DNA of 18,419 nucleotides from an uncultured bacterium (GTDB lineage Bacteria; Bacillota; Clostridia; Oscillospirales; Oscillospiraceae). How positions within the stretch are numbered: position 1 is the stretch's first letter; each line of letters opens with the position of its first letter. The position numbers and the translations under genes were made by a program. Below the pieces are notes generated by a model, which saw nothing but the letters and a program-made list of their open reading frames with translations, ran no database searches and was not told where the DNA came from. Location of the stretch: assembly GCA_905214155.1 (NCBI GenBank), contig CAJMLC010000015.1, positions 1 to 18,419 of the forward strand, given 5' to 3'. Below, one piece after another: positions 1-7,575 of this stretch.

Positions 1-1325
<1,325 letters not shown>

Positions 1326-1328
1326 TTG

Positions 1329-1492
1329 TAGGGTGTAACCGAAAACTGTTCACACGCCTAGCGGCGGGCCTTTTCGCGCTGTGCCGCGCCGTTTTCCCTT
1401 GCAATACACAAAGTATTCCTGCGGAAAAACGGCTTGCCCGGCACGAAAAATCCTCGCCGTTGGTCATGCCCCCAGTTTTCAGATACACCCTA
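1329..1492. repeat. 164-bp foldback (MITE-like) element with 19-bp terminal inverted repeats
   Basis: The left end TAGGGTGTAACCGAAAACT (1329-1347) matches the reverse complement of the right end AGTTTTCAGATACACCCTA (1474-1492) at 17 of 19 positions. The inside is also an imperfect palindrome. Its apex is AATAC-acaaa-GTATT (1403-1417), flanked by GCCGTTTT (1388) and AAAACGGC (1426-1433), so the whole element could fold into one long hairpin centred near 1410. It has no ORF. A related end, identical to the right-hand repeat in reverse, begins at 18369. The element lies 3 nt after the asnS stop and just before its terminator. MITE-like is inference: terminal inverted repeats, small size and more than one copy fit, but no transposase or clear target duplication beyond the terminal TA is seen. 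Confidence 0.8.
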
Positions 1493-1494
1493 AG

Positions 1495-1531
1495 CCGCTT
1501 CTTCTGTTTCATGCAGGAGAAGCGGTTTTTT
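1495..1531 (+). terminator. Rho-independent terminator of asnS
   Basis: CCGCTTCTTCTG (1495-1506) pairs with CAGGAGAAGCGG (1514-1525), a 12-bp stem with one G-U pair and a 7-nt loop, followed by six T residues. It starts 2 nt after the foldback repeat ends. Confidence 0.85.
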
Positions 1532-1537
1532 CATTTT

Positions 1538-1577
1538 CCGCTGCGGCGGGGATGGGCAGACAGAGTCGTCCGCCCCT
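1538..1577. repeat. Fragment of extragenic palindromic repeat family
   Basis: Contains CCGCTGCGGCGGGG followed by GACAGAGTCGTCCGCCCCT. Both motifs recur near 7046-7059 and 7122-7140, and in reversed orientation near 13344-13381. It is a short intergenic copy of the repeat array described at 6916-7237. Confidence 0.6.
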
Positions 1578-1613
1578 ACATTCACAGCCGACTGTGCGGC
1601 GCAAAATCGCTCT

Positions 1614-1643
1614 GCCGCGAACAGAAGTCCACCGCGGCTTTTT
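1614..1643 (+). terminator. Possible second terminator or remnant hairpin
   Basis: GCCGCG (1614-1619) can pair with CGCGGC (1633-1638) across a 13-nt loop, followed by five T residues. The stem is short, so this may be a backup terminator or chance. The rest of 1532-1733 holds no convincing gene. Confidence 0.35.
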
Positions 1644-1733
1644 CCATTTAGCACAGCGAAGTCATTTTTACACCCTTATTCCGACGGAATTTCGGCCAAG
1701 TTCACAAAATCTTTCAAACTGCGCAAAAAGTGC

Positions 1734-1762
1734 TTGCTTTTTTCTTCCATCGACGCTATAAT
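1734..1762 (+). promoter_or_regulatory. Sigma-A type promoter of the liv operon
   Basis: TTGCTT (1734-1739), a 17-bp spacer, and a perfect TATAAT (1757-1762), 64 bp upstream of the binding-protein start codon. This predicts a transcription start near 1769. Confidence 0.8.
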
Positions 1763-1778
1763 GTCAGACATAAGTTTT

Positions 1779-1817
1779 CCACGCACACTTGTCTTTCTTG
1801 CGTGGACAGTTAGGAGG
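1779..1817 (+). promoter_or_regulatory. Leader hairpin and Shine-Dalgarno of the liv binding-protein gene
   Basis: CCACGCA (1779-1785) pairs perfectly with TGCGTGG (1799-1805) over a 13-nt loop in the short leader. AGGAGG at 1812-1817 follows. The AGGAGG lies only 2 nt before the ATG at 1820 but 8 nt before the ATG at 1826, so 1826 is taken as the start. Confidence 0.6.
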
Positions 1818-1825
1818 AAATGAAT

Positions 1826-3088
1826 ATGAAAAAGATCATCGCTCTGTTGCTTTGCATCGCGATGCTGGCCTGCGTGCTCGCGGGCTGCGGCGATAACAGC
1901 GCCAAGGCGGACACCGCCGCCACGACCGACAGCTCGTCCGACGCTTCCGCTGCTTCCGATGCTCCGGCTGACGCCTCGAGCGACGCCGCCGCTTCTTCCG
2001 GCGACAAGGTCGTCAAGATCGGCGTCTTCGAGCCGCAGACCGGCGACAACGGCGCCGGCGGCAAGCAGGAGATCCTCGGCATGCAGTATGCCAACTACGT
2101 ACAGCCCACCGTCGAGATCGGCGGCGAGACCTATGAGGTCAAGCTCGAGATCGTCGACAACCGCACCTCCGCTGAGAACGGCCCGTCCGCCGCTGCGGAA
2201 CTGATGAACCGTGACGTCTCCATCGTCCTCGGCTCCTACGGCTCCGGCGTCTCCATGGCCGGCGGTGAGGTCTTCGCCGAGGCTGGCGTCCCCGCCATCG
2301 GCGTCACCTGCACCAACCCGCAGGTCACCGCGGACTGCGACGTCTACTTCCGCATCTGCTTCCTCGATCCGTTCCAGGGCACCGTTCTTGCCAACTACGC
2401 CTGGAACTCCGGCGTGACCACCGCTTACACGCTGGCCATGCTCGGCTCCGACTATGACCAGGGCCTGGTCTACTACTTCAAGCAGGCGTTCGAGGCCCTC
2501 GGCGGCACGGTCATCTCCGAGGACTTCCCGGAGGGCACCGCGAACTTTGTCTCCTACATCAACAACGCGCAGGCCGCGAACGCGGGCGTTATCATGGCCC
2601 CTGTCTCCACAAACTATGCGCAGCTGATCATCGAGGCCGCCTCTTCTCAGGGCTTTGAAGGCGAGCTGCTCGGCTCCGACACGTGGGACAATAACATGGT
2701 CGTCGAGTCCGCCAAGGGCAAGGACGTCAGCGTCAAGATCACGACCTTCTATCAGGAGGGCGGCAACCTCGAATTCGACGCCGGCATCAAGGAATGGATG
2801 AACGCCAACCCCGACGCCCTGACCAACAACGGCGGCAACGACATGGTCTCCGCCGTCACCGCGATGGGCTATGACGCCTACTTCACCGCGCTCGAGGCCA
2901 TCAAAGCTGCCGGCTCCGCGGAACCCGCCGACGTTCTGGCTGCACTGCCGTCCGTCTCCTACGAGGGCGTGTCCGGCCTGATCGAGTTCGACGAGATCGG
3001 CGACGCCAAGCGCGACGCGGCCTACATCAAGACCGCCAACACCGAGACCGGCGAATGGGAGTTCGTCACGGTTCAGGGCGTCGAGTAA
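1826..3088 (+). CDS. livJ: LIV-type ABC transporter substrate-binding lipoprotein
   Basis: Extracellular binding protein (periplasmic-binding-protein type 1 fold, Peripla_BP_6 family) of a branched-chain amino acid importer, 420 residues. The N terminus MKKIIALLLC begins a hydrophobic signal ending in the lipobox LAGC (Cys21), so it should be lipid-anchored on the outer face of the membrane. A low-complexity Ser/Ala/Asp linker of about 40 residues follows. The folded domain starts near KVVKIGVFEPQTG, typical for the family. The gene is first in a five-gene operon and is separated from the permease genes by 216 bp holding two strong hairpins, as expected where the binding protein is made in excess. 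Substrate is inferred from family and operon; leucine, isoleucine or valine are most likely, but related proteins bind other amino acids, amides or urea. No urease or amidase genes are nearby. Confidence 0.9.
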   Translation: MKKIIALLLCIAMLACVLAGCGDNSAKADTAATTDSSSDASAASDAPADASSDAAASSGDKVVKIGVFEPQTGDNGAGGKQEILGMQYANYVQPTVEIGGETYEVKLEIVDNRTSAENGPSAAAELMNRDVSIVLGSYGSGVSMAGGEVFAEAGVPAIGVTCTNPQVTADCDVYFRICFLDPFQGTVLANYAWNSGVTTAYTLAMLGSDYDQGLVYYFKQAFEALGGTVISEDFPEGTANFVSYINNAQAANAGVIMAPVSTNYAQLIIEAASSQGFEGELLGSDTWDNNMVVESAKGKDVSVKITTFYQEGGNLEFDAGIKEWMNANPDALTNNGGNDMVSAVTAMGYDAYFTALEAIKAAGSAEPADVLAALPSVSYEGVSGLIEFDEIGDAKRDAAYIKTANTETGEWEFVTVQGVE

Positions 3089-3127
3089 GCGCCGCACCCA
3101 AACCGCGCAGACTGTAAACTACAATTC

Positions 3128-3160
3128 CGACCTGATAGGGCATTTTGCCCTATCAGGTCG
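3128..3160 (+). promoter_or_regulatory. Strong intercistronic hairpin between livJ and livH
   Basis: CGACCTGATAGGGC (3128-3141) and GCCCTATCAGGTCG (3147-3160) form a perfect 14-bp stem with a 5-nt loop. No T-run follows, so it is not a classic terminator. It more likely protects the livJ mRNA 3' end or partly attenuates readthrough. Confidence 0.7.
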
Positions 3161-3170
3161 CACCCCGTTT

Positions 3171-3228
3171 ATAACGGAGGATCCGCGCAGCACATCCTGC
3201 GCGATCTGCTGCGGGGATACTCCGTTAT
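3171..3228 (+). promoter_or_regulatory. Second intercistronic hairpin upstream of livH
   Basis: ATAACGGAG (3171-3179) pairs perfectly with CTCCGTTAT (3220-3228). The enclosed sequence can fold further (GCGCAG with CTGCGC). No T-run follows. The livH ribosome site AAGGAG is at 3291-3296, 8 nt before its ATG. Confidence 0.55.
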
Positions 3229-3304
3229 CCCACACCAAAATCCAGCGGCGTGATCTTGTTCCCCATCGAGCGGAAAAGATCCGGCGCAAAAAGGAGACTC
3301 CTAT

Positions 3305-4183
3305 ATGCAGAGCTTACTCCCATACGTAATTAACGGTATTTCTGCTGGCGGCCAGTACGCTTTGATTGCCATCGGGTATACGCTGGTTTACGGCATTCTC
3401 CGTCTCATCAACTTCGCCCACGGCGACGTGTTCATGGTCGCAGGACTGATGATGATTTATTTCACGGCTTCGCTGCCGATGTATCTCGCGCTGCCGCTCG
3501 TCGTGGTCTGCACGGCGCTGCTCGGCTTCCTCATCGAGCGCGCGGCCTATAAGCCGCTACGCAGCGCGCCGCGCATGTCGCTGATGATCTCGGCCATCGG
3601 CGTGAGCTACCTCATCCAGAACCTTGCGTTCTACCTGACCGGCGGTCTGCCGAAACCCGTGACGAACCCCATCCCCTGGATCTCTGACACGATCAACGTC
3701 TTCGGTGCGTCCACCAAGCGCGTCACGCTCGTCACCCCGGTGCTGACGATCCTGCTCGTCTTCGTCCTGCTCTGGCTGACGAAGAAGACAAAGATGGGCA
3801 TGGCAATGCGCGCGGCGTCCAAGGATTTTGAGACGGCGCAGCTCATGGGCATCAAGATCAACTCGGTCATCTCGTTCACATTCGTCGTTGGCTCGGCGCT
3901 GGCGTCGGTCGGCGCGATGCTGTACTTCACGAACTATCCGAACGTCGCGGTCACGTCCGGCGGTATGCCGGGCCTGAAGGCGTTCGTCGCCGCGGTCTTC
4001 GGCGGCATCGGCTCGATCCCCGGCGCGGTGGTCGGCGCGTTTATCATCGGCCTGAGTGAAGAGCTGATCAAGGGCCTCGGCTATTCCACGTTCTCCGACG
4101 CGTTCACGTTCGCGCTGCTGATCGTGATCCTCTGCGTCAAGCCCACGGGCCTGTTCGGTGAAAAAGTCACCGACAAAGTGTAA
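3305..4183 (+). CDS. livH: Branched-chain amino acid ABC transporter permease LivH
   Basis: Integral membrane permease of the LivH/LivM family (BPD_transp_2), 292 residues, close to the family norm. It is hydrophobic throughout, with about eight likely membrane segments. The N terminus shows the characteristic NGISAGGQYALIAIGYTLVYG and RLINFAHGDVFM stretches of LivH. Near residues 160-190 is the cytoplasmic loop GMAMRAASKDFETAQLMGI, the contact region for the ATPases (EAA-like loop). The C-terminal part has FVAAVFGGIGSIPGAVVGAF, another family signature. Start ATG at 3305 has AAGGAG 8 nt upstream. It should pair with LivM to form the translocation pore, energised by LivG and LivF. The gene ends 13 nt before the livM start, with the livM ribosome site immediately after the livH stop. 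Confidence 0.94.
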   Translation: MQSLLPYVINGISAGGQYALIAIGYTLVYGILRLINFAHGDVFMVAGLMMIYFTASLPMYLALPLVVVCTALLGFLIERAAYKPLRSAPRMSLMISAIGVSYLIQNLAFYLTGGLPKPVTNPIPWISDTINVFGASTKRVTLVTPVLTILLVFVLLWLTKKTKMGMAMRAASKDFETAQLMGIKINSVISFTFVVGSALASVGAMLYFTNYPNVAVTSGGMPGLKAFVAAVFGGIGSIPGAVVGAFIIGLSEELIKGLGYSTFSDAFTFALLIVILCVKPTGLFGEKVTDKV

Positions 4184-4196
4184 GGAGGTGTACGTC

Positions 4197-5297
4197 ATGA
4201 CGAAAAAACTGCATCGCGAATCGCTCATCGTCGCCGTCATCCTGCTCATTCTGCTCGGCGCGTGCATCTACCTCGACTCCATCCTCCCCAGCTACCACAT
4301 CGTCATCAAGGTCATCAAGAAGGCCGCGGTCTATTCTCTCGTCGCCGTCTCGATGAACCTGCTCAACGGCTTCACGGGCCTGTTCTCCCTCGGTCAGGCG
4401 GGCTTCATGCTGCTCGGCGCGTATGCCTACGCCGTGCTCTGCATCCCGGTCGCCAAGCGCGCGGGCGTGTATCAGCAGTTTGAGGGCGGCCTTATCCAGT
4501 TCTCTCTGCCCGAAACGTTTGCAAATCTCTTCGGCGAGGGCGCGGGCACCGTCGTCGGCATTCTCATCGCCCTGCTCATCGGCGGCCTGATCGCCGCGCT
4601 GATGGCGTATCTGATCGGCCTGCCGGTGCTCCGGCTGAAGTCCGACTACCTCGCCATCGCAACGCTCGGCTTCGCCGAGATCCTCCGCGCGTTCTTCCAG
4701 TGGAACGCTCTCGGCCCGATCACCAACGGCTCTAACCTGCTCAAAGGCTATCCCGACTTCGGCCACGCCTGGGCCTATCTCATCCTGATCGCCATCTTCA
4801 TCGGCATCATCTTGCTGATGGTCAACTCGACCTACGGCCGCGCCTTCAAGGCCATCCGCGACGACGAGGTCGCCGCCGAGGCCATGGGCATCAACCTCGC
4901 GCACCACAAGCGCCTCGCCTTCGTCATCTCGTCGTTCTTCGCGGGCGTCGGCGGCGGCATGCTCGCCATGTACATGGGCGCGGTGCAGGCGCTGTCGTTC
5001 AAGAGCACGATGACCTATGAGATCCTGCTCATCGTCGTCATCGGCGGCATCGGCTCGATCACCGGCTCCGTCATCACGAGCTTCCTCTACATTGCCAGCG
5101 TCGAATGGTTGCTGCGGGGGCTGGACTCCGGCGAATTCCTTGGTATTCAGGCTCCGGGCTTGTTCAAGAATGGCTTCCGTATGGCTATTGTATCGGTGAT
5201 CATCATGCTCGTCGTCCTGTTCTTCCGCAAGGGCATCATGGGCGACCGCGAGCTGACCGACCTGCTCCGGCGCAAGCCGCGAAAGGAGGGCAAGTAA
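4197..5297 (+). CDS. livM: Branched-chain amino acid ABC transporter permease LivM
   Basis: Second permease of the importer, 366 residues. The start is set at the ATG at 4197 (MTKKLHRES), because TAAGGAGGTG sits directly upstream at good spacing; an in-frame ATG at 4158 lies inside livH and lacks such a site. Family signatures include LLNGFTGLFSLGQAGFMLLGAY near residues 50-75, LRLKSDYLAIATLGFAEI near 145-165, the cytoplasmic loop GRAFKAIRDDEVAAEAMGI (ATPase contact), and GGIGSITGSV near the C terminus. About nine to ten hydrophobic segments are visible. The C-terminal tail is short, basic and cytoplasmic (LLRRKPRKEGK). The stop is 1 nt before the livG start, and the livG ribosome site AAAGGAGG lies within the last livM codons, so the two are probably translationally coupled. 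Confidence 0.94.
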   Translation: MTKKLHRESLIVAVILLILLGACIYLDSILPSYHIVIKVIKKAAVYSLVAVSMNLLNGFTGLFSLGQAGFMLLGAYAYAVLCIPVAKRAGVYQQFEGGLIQFSLPETFANLFGEGAGTVVGILIALLIGGLIAALMAYLIGLPVLRLKSDYLAIATLGFAEILRAFFQWNALGPITNGSNLLKGYPDFGHAWAYLILIAIFIGIILLMVNSTYGRAFKAIRDDEVAAEAMGINLAHHKRLAFVISSFFAGVGGGMLAMYMGAVQALSFKSTMTYEILLIVVIGGIGSITGSVITSFLYIASVEWLLRGLDSGEFLGIQAPGLFKNGFRMAIVSVIIMLVVLFFRKGIMGDRELTDLLRRKPRKEGK

Positions 5298-5298
5298 G

Positions 5299-6141
5299 AT
5301 GGAACAGAATGTCCTTCATGTGGAAAACGTCACGATGCAGTTCGGCGGCGTCGTCGCCGTGAACAACCTGTCCATGGACATCTACGAGCACGAGATCGTC
5401 GCGCTCATCGGCCCGAACGGCGCGGGCAAGACCACGGCCTTCAACTGCATCACCGGTGTCTATGAGCCGACGAACGGCAAGGTCGAATTCTACGGCGAGC
5501 CCATCGTCGAAAGCTATCCGCGCGGCAAGATGAAAAAGCTCTACGCGGGCGAAAACGCCGACCGCTATCATCAGCACATCGTCAGCACGCCAGACGCCAT
5601 CACCAAGCGCGGCATCGCCCGCACGTTCCAGAACATCCGCCTGTTCAAGTCCATGACGGTCTTTGAAAACGTGCTCACCGCGATGCACATCCGCCGCACG
5701 TCCAACGTCTTCTCCGCCACGTTCCGTCTGAACGCGAAGGAAGAACGGGCGCAGCGCGAACGCGCGCTCGAGCTGCTCGAGATCGTCGGCCTTGCCGATC
5801 TCAAGGACGAAATGGCGACGTCCCTGCCATACGGCAAGCAGCGCCGCCTCGAGATCGCCCGCGCGCTCGCCACGGAGCCGAAGCTGCTCCTGCTCGACGA
5901 GCCGGCCGCCGGCATGAACCCGCAGGAAACGGACGAGCTGACCGCGTTCATCCGCGAGACACGCGAGAACTTCGGCCTGACCGTCTTCCTCATCGAGCAC
6001 CACATGGATCTTGTCATGGACATCTCCGACCGCATCTACGTCATCGACTTCGGCAAACAGATCGCGGCGGGCGTCCCGTCCGAAATTCAGAACGATCAGC
6101 GCGTCATCGACGCATATTTGGGGGTGGACGACGATGAGTAA
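5299..6141 (+). CDS. livG: Branched-chain amino acid ABC transporter ATP-binding protein LivG
   Basis: Cytoplasmic ABC ATPase, 280 residues. Visible motifs: Walker A GPNGAGKT (38-45), Q-loop in ARTFQNIRLF (Gln111), signature LPYGKQRR (176-183; Pro-Tyr replaces the usual Ser-Tyr/Ser-Gly), Walker B LLLLDEP (196-202) and H-loop LIEHHMD (His234). The ARTFQNIRLF and AAGMNP stretches and the C-terminal VIDAYLG identify it as LivG. Between Walker A and the Q-loop it has roughly 15-20 more residues than usual LivG proteins (about residues 70-100, rich in charged residues and His), which explains its length over the common ~255. ATG at 5299 follows the livM stop by 1 nt. The last 8 nt overlap livF. 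It acts as a LivG/LivF ATPase pair under the two permeases. Confidence 0.95.
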   Translation: MEQNVLHVENVTMQFGGVVAVNNLSMDIYEHEIVALIGPNGAGKTTAFNCITGVYEPTNGKVEFYGEPIVESYPRGKMKKLYAGENADRYHQHIVSTPDAITKRGIARTFQNIRLFKSMTVFENVLTAMHIRRTSNVFSATFRLNAKEERAQRERALELLEIVGLADLKDEMATSLPYGKQRRLEIARALATEPKLLLLDEPAAGMNPQETDELTAFIRETRENFGLTVFLIEHHMDLVMDISDRIYVIDFGKQIAAGVPSEIQNDQRVIDAYLGVDDDE

Positions 6142-6847
6142 TATTTTAGAGATCCACGACCTCGTCGTCTCCTACGGCGGCATCGAGGCCGTCAAGGGCA
6201 TCGACCTGACCGTCGAGCAGGGCAAGATCGTCACGCTCATCGGCTCGAACGGCGCAGGCAAATCCACCACGCTGAAGACCATCGCGGGCCTCGTCAAGCC
6301 GAAGTCCGGCTCCATCACCTTCAACGGCGAGCCGCTGCTCGGCAAATCGACCGACCAGATCGTCTCCCGCGGCGTCACGCTCGTGCCCGAGGGGCGGCGC
6401 GTGTTCCCGAATCTGACCGTCGAGGAAAACCTCCGCATCGGCGCATATCTCCGCAAGGAGAGCATCCGCGACGATCTCGACCGCGTCTACGCCCTGTTCC
6501 CCCGCCTGAAGGAGCGCGAATGGCAGATGGCCGGCACGCTCTCCGGCGGCGAACAGCAGATGCTGGCCGTGGGCCGCGCGCTGATGGCAAAACCGCAGCT
6601 CGTCATGATGGACGAGCCGTCGCTCGGCCTCGCGCCGATCGTCGTACGCGGCATCTTCGACATCATCCGCGAGATCAACGCACAGGGCATCACCGTTCTG
6701 CTCATCGAGCAGAACGCCAACATGGCCCTCAAGATCGCCGATCAGGCCTACGTCATGCAGACCGGCACGATCACCATGTCCGGCACGGGCCGCGAGCTGG
6801 CCGAAAATGAAGAAGTCAAGGCCGCCTACCTCGGAAAGGCCAAATAA
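6134..6847 (+). CDS. livF: Branched-chain amino acid ABC transporter ATP-binding protein LivF
   Basis: Second ATPase of the importer, 237 residues, a normal LivF length. The start is the ATG at 6134 (MSNILEIHDLVVSYGG), which overlaps the livG stop by 8 nt; GGGGTGG upstream may serve as ribosome site. Motifs: Walker A GSNGAGKST (37-45), the LivF-type LVPEGRRVFPNLTVEENL (Glu86 in the Q-loop position, as is usual in this subfamily), signature LSGGEQQ (136-142), Walker B LVMMDEP (156-162), and IEQNA (Gln193 in the H-loop position, also normal for LivF). The C terminus ends in KAAYLG, matching the family. It is the last gene of the operon and is followed by a clear terminator. Confidence 0.95.
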   Translation: MSNILEIHDLVVSYGGIEAVKGIDLTVEQGKIVTLIGSNGAGKSTTLKTIAGLVKPKSGSITFNGEPLLGKSTDQIVSRGVTLVPEGRRVFPNLTVEENLRIGAYLRKESIRDDLDRVYALFPRLKEREWQMAGTLSGGEQQMLAVGRALMAKPQLVMMDEPSLGLAPIVVRGIFDIIREINAQGITVLLIEQNANMALKIADQAYVMQTGTITMSGTGRELAENEEVKAAYLGKAK

Positions 6848-6857
6848 TGATCGATCC

Positions 6858-6893
6858 AAACAGAGGCTCCTCGAGAGAGGGGCCTCTGTTTTT
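6858..6893 (+). terminator. Rho-independent terminator of the liv operon
   Basis: AAACAGAGGC (6858-6867) pairs with GCCTCTGTTT (6882-6891), with further pairing of CCTC and GAGG inside. The stem runs into a T-rich tract. It begins 10 nt after the livF stop. Confidence 0.9.
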
Positions 6894-6915
6894 GTGGCAC
6901 GCTGCGGCAGATAAA

Positions 6916-7042
6916 GGCTCCCCTGACAAGGGGAGGTGGCACGGCGCAGCCGTGACGGAGGGATTGTCAGCCACCAATGGTCTTAATCCCCTCAGACCTC
7001 GCTTTGCTCGGCCAGCTCCCCTTGATGCAATCAAGGGGAGCC
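6916..7042. repeat. Inverted pair of extragenic palindromic repeats (BIME-like)
   Basis: The forward unit starts GGCTCCCCT and holds two small hairpins: CTCCCCT-gaca-AGGGGAG (6918-6935) and CACGGC-gca-GCCGTG. It runs to about 6980. The reverse unit runs from about 6985 (CCCCTCAGACC) through CTCCCCTTGAT-gcA-ATCAAGGGGAG and ends GGGGAGCC at 7042. Together they form a head-to-head pair. A single unit of the same type is at 13387-13455. No coding sense is supported here. Confidence 0.7.
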
Positions 7043-7113
7043 TATCCGCTGCGGCGGGGTTTCTCCCCCAGTCGCCTGCGGCGACAGCCCCCTCTTGGTA
7101 GAGGGGGCCTTTG
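7018..7113. repeat. Direct repeat copy 1 of extragenic array
   Basis: About 96 bp, nearly identical to 7141-7237; the only differences seen are near GGGGTTTCTCC versus GGGGATTGCTCC. It contains the hairpins GTCGCC-tgcg-GCGAC and CCCCCTC-ttggta-GAGGGGG. The 27-bp spacer between the copies holds a dyad GGGCGGAC-agagtc-GTCCGCCC. Confidence 0.85.
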
Positions 7114-7140
7114 GACGGGCGGACAGAGTCGTCCGCCCCT

Positions 7141-7237
7141 CCCCTTGATGCAATCAAGGGGAGCCTATCCGCTGCGGCGGGGATTGCTCCCCCAGTCGCC
7201 TGCGGCGACAGCCCCCTCTTGGTAGAGGGGGCCTTTG
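7141..7237. repeat. Direct repeat copy 2 of extragenic array
   Basis: About 97 bp, matching 7018-7113 almost base for base. The two copies, together with the inverted pair at 6916-7042, occupy most of the first half of the 728-bp gene-free interval between livF and the large surface-protein gene. Confidence 0.85.
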
Positions 7238-7274
7238 AGTGGACGACCCTACATAATCAATATGACAGGAATCT

Positions 7275-7386
7275 TGCAAATTAGACATGCAAAATGCAAA
7301 TTCTCCTTCGCCCCGGTTTGAGTGCTCAAACGTTTCCTTTGCTTCCATGCACATCCATTTATTTTGCAATTTCTGCAAAAATGCAA
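7275..7386 (+). promoter_or_regulatory. Cluster of TGCAAA motifs with a dyad; possible operator region
   Basis: TGCAAA occurs at 7275, 7288 and 7295 (the last two as TGCAAAATGCAAA). Then TTTTGCA-atttc-TGCAAAA forms a perfect dyad (7362-7380), followed by another ATGCAA at 7381. The stretch 7238-7560 is much more AT-rich than the genes around it. Operator function is inference; no regulator gene is adjacent. Confidence 0.4.
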
Positions 7387-7486
7387 CAAGATTTTCAGAT
7401 ATTTGCGTCATGCATTTCGTTATTATATACAAATTTCAAGTACCCCCCCGAGATTTTTAGCACTTTGTCAGAAAGTGCATATTTCC

Positions 7487-7515
7487 TTGCGTTTTTCGCC
7501 TCGCAGATGTAAAAT
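7487..7515 (+). promoter_or_regulatory. Candidate promoter of the large surface-protein gene
   Basis: TTGCGT (7487-7492), a 17-bp spacer, and TAAAAT (7510-7515), about 60 bp upstream of the start codon. A weaker alternative, with TTGCGT at 7403 and TATATA at 7424, lies upstream; it has a short spacer. Confidence 0.5.
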
Positions 7516-7575
7516 ATAAGAAAAATCAAGATCGATGTTCCGGCGGACCATCGGGACATCCGGGGAGGTAATTTT

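Noticed and set aside
1381..1761. 126-codon frame across the asnS 3' region
   Set aside because: It runs through the foldback element, a terminator and the liv promoter; composition is noncoding.
1676..3097. 473-codon minus-strand frame opposite livJ
   Set aside because: Same codon-avoidance effect, in register with livJ. The sense product is a clear lipoprotein binding protein.
6847..7225. Short frames inside the repeat array (82-113 codons)
   Set aside because: They consist of translated palindromic repeats, with no ribosome site or family resemblance.
6916..7237. CRISPR array
   Set aside because: Only two direct copies of about 96 bp with internal hairpins and a 27-bp palindromic spacer; no regular short repeats, no varied spacers and no cas genes.
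7238..7575. Riboswitch in the leader of the adhesin gene
   Set aside because: I looked for c-di-GMP and other common aptamer cores and did not see one; only the dyad and motif repeats are supported.
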